Assembly: GCA_003220855.1 (NCBI GenBank)
Contig: QHTP01000166.1
Coordinates: 1-10,848, forward strand
Source: Gemmatimonadota bacterium
GTDB lineage: Bacteria > Gemmatimonadota > Gemmatimonadetes > Gemmatimonadales > GWC2-71-9
Length of the DNA stretch: 10,848 nt
Reading direction: 5' to 3'
Shown here: one piece after another, positions 6,735-10,848 of the stretch
How positions within the stretch are numbered: the first letter of the stretch is position 1
Layout of the letters: each line of letters begins with the position of its first letter
Program-made: the position numbers and the translations under genes
The notes under the pieces: model-generated
The model's input: the letters and a program-made list of their open reading frames with translations, nothing else
Databases searched by the model: none
Told to the model about the DNA's origin: nothing

Positions 6735-7924
6735 CGCTCGCCGGCACGGCGGTCGCAGTCGTGGGCGCCGCGGTGGCCGGGGCGGCGGCGCTCTGGTCCG
6801 GCCTGCTCGCGCTCGGCGAGGAAGCCGCCGTGGGCGAGGCGCTCCACACTTTGGGCGACGCGCCGCCGGTCGCGGCCGGGGGTCACGTCCCGCTGCATCG
6901 TGCCCTCCACGTCACGCGGCTCGCCCTGCTGGTGCTCGGCGCCGTGGCCGCGGGCGAAGCCGCCGATTGGTGGGGCCGGCCCTGGGCCGCGGCCCTCGGC
7001 GCCTGGGGCGTAGCCGTGGGGTTTCTGTTCGTGCTCGGCGACGCGCTCCCGCGCAGCCTGGCCCGCCTCGCTCCCGAGCTCGCCGGCGTCGCCCTGCCGC
7101 TGGCCCGCCGCACGCTCGCTCCGTTCGGACCGCTGCTGTGGCTGCTGGCCTGGTTCGACCGGGGTCTGCACGCCCTCGTCGCCACGCCGCGGCCGCTCGA
7201 GCCCGACCTGGGCGTCGCCCAGCGCGACATGCTGCTCGGTGTGTTCACCCTCGCCGACACGCGCGTGGACGAGGTGATGACCCCACGACTCGACATGGTA
7301 GCGGTCGACGTCGCCGCGTCCACCGAAGACGTGATCGAGTCCGTCCGCCACAGCGAGCATTCCCGCGTGCCCGTGTATGACGGCACGCACGATAACATCG
7401 TGGGCGTCGTGTTCGCGAAGGATCTGGTGCCCATCGCGATGGGCCTCGTAGAAGGGGACGCGGGGGCGCATGTCCGCTGGCAGGGCCTCATCCGGCCGGC
7501 GGCCTACGTGCCGGAGACCAAGACGCTCGACAGCCAGCTGCGCGACTTCCAGCGCGCGCCCGCCCACCTGGCGATCGTCGTGGACGAGTTCGGCGGCACG
7601 TCGGGACTCATCACGCTGGAGGACATTCTCGAGGAAATCGTCGGCGAGATTCACGACGAGCACGATGTGGGAGAGCCCCCCGCCATTCGGCAGGACGGCG
7701 ACCGTTACTGGGTGGACGGGCGCGTCACACTGGACGACCTGTCGCAGGTGCTCGGTCGCCCGTTCGAGCATCCCGAGGTCTCCACCGTGGGGGGCCTGGT
7801 GTATTTCGTGCTGGGACGCGTGCCGCGCGCCGGCGATGAGCTCACCCTCGACGGGTACAAGGTGGTGGTCGAGCGGGTCGATCGACGCCGCGTCACGCGC
7901 GTCGTGGTCCAGAGGCAGCGGTGA
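6731..7924 (+). CDS. CNNM/CorC-type (HlyC/CorC, DUF21-CBS) membrane transporter, copy 1
   Basis: Probable Mg2+/Co2+ efflux or homeostasis protein of the CNNM/CorC (hemolysin-related) family. With the start chosen here it has 397 residues: an N-terminal CNNM transmembrane domain (about 1-150, hydrophobic segments near 5-28, 61-78, 86-104 and 130-145), a CBS pair (about 178-310) with DEVMTPR (180-186), SRVPVYDG (211-218) and HLAIVVDEFGGTSGLITLED (279-298), and a C-terminal CorC_HlyC domain (about 316-395). The family GE-x-x-PK motif appears as GDALPR (103-108), conservatively altered. I chose GTG 6731 because it overlaps the ybeY stop as GTGA, exactly as the next gene overlaps this one; a GTG at 6683 would add 16 non-hydrophobic residues. 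No clear ribosome binding site precedes 6731, so translational coupling is likely. The transported ion is family inference. Confidence 0.9.
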   Translation: MTLAGTAVAVVGAAVAGAAALWSGLLALGEEAAVGEALHTLGDAPPVAAGGHVPLHRALHVTRLALLVLGAVAAGEAADWWGRPWAAALGAWGVAVGFLFVLGDALPRSLARLAPELAGVALPLARRTLAPFGPLLWLLAWFDRGLHALVATPRPLEPDLGVAQRDMLLGVFTLADTRVDEVMTPRLDMVAVDVAASTEDVIESVRHSEHSRVPVYDGTHDNIVGVVFAKDLVPIAMGLVEGDAGAHVRWQGLIRPAAYVPETKTLDSQLRDFQRAPAHLAIVVDEFGGTSGLITLEDILEEIVGEIHDEHDVGEPPAIRQDGDRYWVDGRVTLDDLSQVLGRPFEHPEVSTVGGLVYFVLGRVPRAGDELTLDGYKVVVERVDRRRVTRVVVQRQR

Positions 7925-9120
7925 CGCTCCCCGTGGTGGTACTGCTGGCCGGGCTGCTGCTCGCCGCCATGTCGGCGGCGGTGGGAGTGGCCGCCGCGGC
8001 GGTGAGCCAGCTGGAACTGACGCGCTGGGTGACGTACAAGCTGCGCGGGGCGAGCGGCGCGGCCGGCGCGCTCGAGAACCCGGGGCGCGTGTTGGCGACC
8101 GCCAACGCGCTCACGACCATCGGCACGATCTGCGCCGCGGCGGCGATCCCCGCGCTGCTGGCGCGCACCACGCCCACCGTGCTCGGCATCGTCACCGTGG
8201 CCCTGGGCGTCCCGTTGCTGGTGACTGCCGCCTACCTGGTGCCGCGCGTCGTGGGCCGGCGCTGGGCCGAGCCGATCGTGGCGCATGCGGTGCCCCGGGT
8301 GCAGCAGCTCAGCCACCTGCTCGCGCCGTTCGTCGCGTGGCGCGACCCGTCGAAGCGCACCGCGCTCGCCGCCGTGCTGTCCAACGCCGACACGGAGGCG
8401 CTCGCCTCCGCCGACGAGATGGCGGTCGTGTCCGGCGTGCTGGCGTTCGCGGACCGTCCCGTCAAGGAGCTGATGACGCCGCGCACGGCGATCGTGGCGA
8501 TCCCCGAGGGGTTGCTCGCCGCGGAGGCCGCCCACGTGTGCATGCAGTCGGGCTACAGCCGGTACCCGGTGTACCGCGCATCGCTCGACGAAGTCGTAGG
8601 GGTGGCGCATGCGTTCGACCTGCTTCGAATCGCGGCCGATGCGCCGGTGCCGGTGCGGCCCACACTGGTCGTGCCCGGCACGACTCGTGCAGCCGATCTC
8701 ATGCTGGAAATGCAGCGCGGACGGGGTCACCTCGCCGTGGTGCTCGACGAGTTCGGCGGGACGGCGGGGCTGGTGACGTTCGAGGACCTGCTGCGGGACC
8801 TGGTGTCGGAGATCTTCGAGCCGGGAGCGCCGCCCGCCGCCAGCGAGGCCCCGGCCCGCATCGTCGAGCTCGAAGGCAACGCCCCGGCAAGCCGACTCGA
8901 GGAGGGCCTGGGCATCGCGCTCGCCGCGGGGGGAGTGCAGACCGTGGGCGGCTTGCTGCTCCAGGCACTGGGGCGCATTCCCCGGGCGGGGGAGCGCTTC
9001 ACCCTGCAGGGGCTCGAGTTCGACATCCTCGCCGCCACCCCCACGCGGGTGGAGCGCGTCGCGGTGCGGCCGGGCCCGGTGCGGGCCGTGCCGCTCGATC
9101 GCGCGGACGAGCGGACGTGA
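7921..9120 (+). CDS. CNNM/CorC-type (HlyC/CorC, DUF21-CBS) membrane protein, copy 2
   Basis: A second CNNM/CorC paralogue of 399 residues directly after the first, overlapping it by GTGA with AGAGG at 7911-7915 as ribosome binding site. It has an N-terminal membrane domain (about 1-140, helices near 4-28, 60-80 and 86-108), a CBS pair (about 180-300) with KELMTPR (182-188), SRYPVYRA (213-220) and HLAVVLDEFGGTAGLVTFED (270-289), and a CorC_HlyC domain (about 310-385). The membrane half is less typical than in copy 1. The acidic residue of the GE-x-x-PK motif is missing (AAYLVPR at 103-109), while the CBS half is well kept. It may therefore be a regulatory partner of copy 1, perhaps forming heterodimers, rather than an independent transporter; this is inference. 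The last 15-20 residues form a short unconserved-looking tail. Confidence 0.89.
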   Translation: MTLPVVVLLAGLLLAAMSAAVGVAAAAVSQLELTRWVTYKLRGASGAAGALENPGRVLATANALTTIGTICAAAAIPALLARTTPTVLGIVTVALGVPLLVTAAYLVPRVVGRRWAEPIVAHAVPRVQQLSHLLAPFVAWRDPSKRTALAAVLSNADTEALASADEMAVVSGVLAFADRPVKELMTPRTAIVAIPEGLLAAEAAHVCMQSGYSRYPVYRASLDEVVGVAHAFDLLRIAADAPVPVRPTLVVPGTTRAADLMLEMQRGRGHLAVVLDEFGGTAGLVTFEDLLRDLVSEIFEPGAPPAASEAPARIVELEGNAPASRLEEGLGIALAAGGVQTVGGLLLQALGRIPRAGERFTLQGLEFDILAATPTRVERVAVRPGPVRAVPLDRADERT

Positions 9121-9148
9121 AGGCGCCCCACGTGTCTGGTTACCTTGC
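9121..9148 (+). promoter_or_regulatory. corC2-meaB gap with a -10-like TACCTT and no ribosome binding site
   Basis: This 28-bp gap is the only non-overlapping junction of note in the plus-strand train. It has no purine-rich ribosome binding site before the meaB ATG at 9149. A TACCTT at 9141-9146 resembles a -10 element. A transcript from it would begin near 9153-9155, past the ATG but at an in-frame GTG (9155), so a leaderless meaB message is conceivable. This is weak: one short match and no convincing -35. Confidence 0.2.
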
Positions 9149-10228
9149 ATGAGCGTGGAGCGCATCCTCGAAGCACTCGACCGGCACGAGCCCGCGGCGC
9201 TGGCCCGCGCGATCACGCTCGTCGAGAACCAGAGCGACGGCTTCGAGCGGGTGCTGAGTCATGCGCACGCGCGGCTCGCGCGCGCAGGAGCGCGGCGCGT
9301 CGGCATCACCGGGCCGCCCGGCGCCGGCAAGAGCACGCTCACGGAGCAGCTGATCCAGCACTACCGCGCCCAGGGACTCTCGGTCGGCGTCGTGGCGGTC
9401 GACCCCACGAGCCCGTTCACGGGCGGCGCGCTGTTGGGTGACCGCATCCGGATGGAATCCGCGAGCCTCGACCCGCACGTGTTCATCCGCTCGATGGCCA
9501 CCCGGGGCGCGCACGGCGGCCTGGCCACCACGACCGAAGAAGTCGCCGATCTGCTCGAGGCGTTCGGGTTCGCGCGGATCCTGGTGGAAACGGTGGGCGT
9601 GGGCCAGACGGAGCGCGACATCGCGCGCAGCGCGGAGACGACGGTGCGCGTGCTCGTGCCTGAGTCGGGCGACGGCATCCAGACGCTGAAGGCCGGCGTG
9701 ATGGAGATCGCGTACGTGTATGTCGTCAACAAGAGCGACCGTCCCGGCGCGGACACGCTGCGCCAGGAGGTCGAAGTGATGCTGGGGATCCGGCGGGGCA
9801 ACGCGTTTCGGCACGTCGCGCCGCACCACGCCCCGCGGCCCCGAGCGGACGGCCGGACGGGCGGACTGGCGGACAGCGGTGTCGGTCCGTCCGCCAGTCC
9901 GCCCGTCCGCCCATCCGCCGTGTGGGAGCCCCCCGTGCTCGCGACCGTGGCGTCGCGCGGCGAGGGAATCGCCGATCTCGCCGCTGCCCTGGATCGCCAC
10001 TACGCCTATCTTGAGGCGAGCGGCCGGCTGGTCGAGCGGCGCCGCCAGCGCCTGGCCGCGCGAACGCGCGCCGTGCTGGAGCGGGCGGTGCAGCGTTGGT
10101 TGGTCGAGGCCACTCGCGCCGAAGAGCTGCTCGCCCAGCGGCTCGACGAGGTGGTCGAGGGCCGCCGCAGCCCGTATGACGTCGCGGCGGAGATCCTGGA
10201 TCAAGTGAAGGCGGGAGCGGCCCGATGA
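9149..10228 (+). CDS. meaB: MeaB/ArgK-family G3E GTPase, methylmalonyl-CoA mutase chaperone
   Basis: GTPase that gates cobalamin delivery to, and protects, adenosylcobalamin-dependent mutases such as methylmalonyl-CoA mutase (human MMAA is homologous). In 359 residues it shows P-loop GPPGAGKS (55-62), VDPTSPFTGGALLGDRIRM (84-102), RSMATRGAHGG (114-124), VETVGVGQTE (146-155) and the guanine-specificity NKSD (194-197). A C-terminal helical dimerisation arm runs from about 285. Between the GTPase core and WEPPVLATVASRGEGI (259-274) there is an extra segment of about 30 residues rich in Gly, Pro, Ser and Arg. Much of it (about 233-257) is coded by a DNA palindrome, so it is probably a solvent-exposed loop tolerating an insertion. 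The gene overlaps the downstream mutase by ATGA, which strongly supports the chaperone role. The ATG lacks a ribosome binding site; GTG at 9155 is an alternative. Confidence 0.95.
   Translation: MSVERILEALDRHEPAALARAITLVENQSDGFERVLSHAHARLARAGARRVGITGPPGAGKSTLTEQLIQHYRAQGLSVGVVAVDPTSPFTGGALLGDRIRMESASLDPHVFIRSMATRGAHGGLATTTEEVADLLEAFGFARILVETVGVGQTERDIARSAETTVRVLVPESGDGIQTLKAGVMEIAYVYVVNKSDRPGADTLRQEVEVMLGIRRGNAFRHVAPHHAPRPRADGRTGGLADSGVGPSASPPVRPSAVWEPPVLATVASRGEGIADLAAALDRHYAYLEASGRLVERRRQRLAARTRAVLERAVQRWLVEATRAEELLAQRLDEVVEGRRSPYDVAAEILDQVKAGAAR
9846..9920. repeat. In-frame long palindrome of 8-bp units inside meaB
   Basis: An inverted repeat with perfect 21-bp arms at 9854-9874 and 9889-9909 and a 14-bp centre. 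Pairing continues outward with mismatches at 9853/9910 and 9850/9913 to about 9845-9918. Each arm is an array of octamers: CGGACGGC, CGGACGGG, CGGACTGG, CGGACAGC on the left and GTCCGCCA, GTCCGCCC, GTCCGCCC, ATCCGCCG on the right. The reading frame stays open through it. There is no T-run, so it is not an intrinsic terminator. It resembles small palindromic repeats that insert into genes, such as Rickettsia palindromic elements, by analogy only. Confidence 0.9.
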
Positions 10229-10848
10229 GTGGCAGCAGCCGAAAACCGATCTACAGCGCGGCCGACCTGAGCGGCTTCGATCCCCGCCAGCGGCTGGGAG
10301 CACCGGGGGAGTTTCCGTTCACGCGGGGCATCAACCCCACCATGTACCGGTGCAAGCTGTGGACGATGCGGCAGTTCGCGGGCTTCGGGAGCGCCGAGGA
10401 CACGAACCGCCGCTACCACTTCCTGCTCGAGCACGGGCAGACGGGCCTGTCGGTGGCGTTCGACTTCCCGACGCTGATGGGCTACGACTCCGATCATCCG
10501 CGCGCCGAGGGCGAGGTCGGGCGCTGCGGGGTCGCGATCGCGTCGCTCGCCGACATGGAGGACCTGTTCCGCGGCATCCCGCTCGATCAGGTCTCGACGT
10601 CGATGACGATCAACGGTCCGGCCGCGATCCTGTTCTGCTTCTACGTCGCCGCGGCCGAGCGCCAGGGCGTCTCGAGCGACAAGCTGCGCGGCACCGTGCA
10701 GAACGACATCCTCAAGGAGTACATGGCGCAGCACGCCTGGGTGTATCCCGTGGAGCCGGCCCTCAAGATCATCGTCGACATGTTCGAGTGGTGCGCCGAG
10801 CACGCGCCGCTCTGGAACACGATCTCGATCTCGGGCTATCACATCCGC
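10225..10848 (+). CDS. Methylmalonyl-CoA mutase catalytic (large/alpha) subunit, partial at the right edge
   Basis: The first 208 codons of an adenosylcobalamin-dependent acyl-CoA mutase; the rest lies beyond the window. Visible family segments include FPFTRGINPTMYRCKLWTMR (30-49), QFAGFGSAEDTN (50-61), GLSVAFDFPTLMGYDSDHP (74-92), STSMTINGPAA (129-139), LRGTVQNDILKEYM (154-167) and NTISISGYHIR (198-208). The Tyr in TMY matches the Tyr of true methylmalonyl-CoA mutases; isobutyryl-CoA mutases usually differ there. The QNDILKE segment also favours MCM. The short N-terminus resembles the archaeal-type subunit whose B12-binding domain is a separate protein, but this cannot be seen here. It overlaps meaB by ATGA, and GGAG at 10214-10217 is a good ribosome binding site. 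It likely converts methylmalonyl-CoA to succinyl-CoA, linking propionate and branched-chain breakdown to the TCA cycle. Ethylmalonyl- or another acyl-CoA mutase remains possible. Confidence 0.92.
   Translation, partial: MSGSSRKPIYSAADLSGFDPRQRLGAPGEFPFTRGINPTMYRCKLWTMRQFAGFGSAEDTNRRYHFLLEHGQTGLSVAFDFPTLMGYDSDHPRAEGEVGRCGVAIASLADMEDLFRGIPLDQVSTSMTINGPAAILFCFYVAAAERQGVSSDKLRGTVQNDILKEYMAQHAWVYPVEPALKIIVDMFEWCAEHAPLWNTISISGYHIR

Noticed and set aside
7470..9152. 560-codon plus-strand open frame spanning both corC genes in another frame
   Set aside because: Arg/Ala/Gly-rich out-of-frame translation; both corC reading frames carry intact CBS and CorC motifs.
7705..9216. 503-codon minus-strand open frame opposite corC1/corC2, and similar ones at 2899-4194 and 9140-10303
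   Set aside because: Antisense shadows of well-recognised genes, with compositional bias and no motifs. The last one spans the meaB palindrome only because that palindrome is open on both strands.
9846..9920. Palindrome as an intrinsic terminator or CRISPR-like array
   Set aside because: It lies inside an open gene, has no trailing T-run, and its 8-bp units are contiguous without spacers.
1..10848. Undescribed defence, mobile or biosynthetic system
   Set aside because: All large frames match housekeeping or central-metabolism families. No transposase, integrase, tRNA, toxin-antitoxin or repeat-spacer structure was seen.

Overview
The window comes from a very GC-rich bacterial chromosome, most likely Gemmatimonadota or a close FCB-superphylum relative. 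The clues are the high GC, a YbeY that ends in a GRT-SPMWRRQE-type tail and lacks the usual Arg of the YRG motif, and dense overlapping GTG/ATG starts. No database search was possible, so the taxonomy is an inference.

Layout. Positions 1-922 (minus strand) hold most of rlmN, the radical-SAM 23S rRNA/tRNA methyltransferase, cut off by the left edge. A 79-bp AT-richer divergent spacer (923-1001) separates it from a long plus-strand gene train that runs to the right edge: a lone PTS EIIA-type protein (1002-1457), aspS (1436-3226), phoH (3223-4179), a PgpH-type 7TM-HD cyclic-di-AMP phosphodiesterase (4181-6355), ybeY (6312-6734), two tandem CNNM/CorC-type CBS membrane proteins (6731-7924 and 7921-9120), meaB (9149-10228) and the start of a methylmalonyl-CoA mutase catalytic subunit (10225 to the edge). 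Nearly every junction overlaps by 4-44 bp or is 1 bp apart. Only the 28-bp corC2-meaB gap could be a transcription-unit boundary.

How the genes fit together. Three modules follow each other: translation and RNA maturation (rlmN, aspS, phoH, ybeY), membrane ion and second-messenger control (pgpH, two corC), and B12-dependent propionate/methylmalonyl-CoA metabolism (meaB as mutase chaperone with mcmA). The phoH-pgpH-ybeY-corC order merges the Bacillota arrangement (phoH-yqfF-ybeY) with the proteobacterial one (ybeZ-ybeY-ybeX/corC).

The most unusual DNA is not a gene. An almost perfect long palindrome built of 8-bp units sits in frame inside meaB (9846-9920), and a four-unit heptamer repeat sits inside ybeY (6564-6591). 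Both look like repeat insertions tolerated in loops of conserved enzymes. I see no mobile element, CRISPR, RNA gene, defence cluster or clearly new system; otherwise this is an ordinary housekeeping region.
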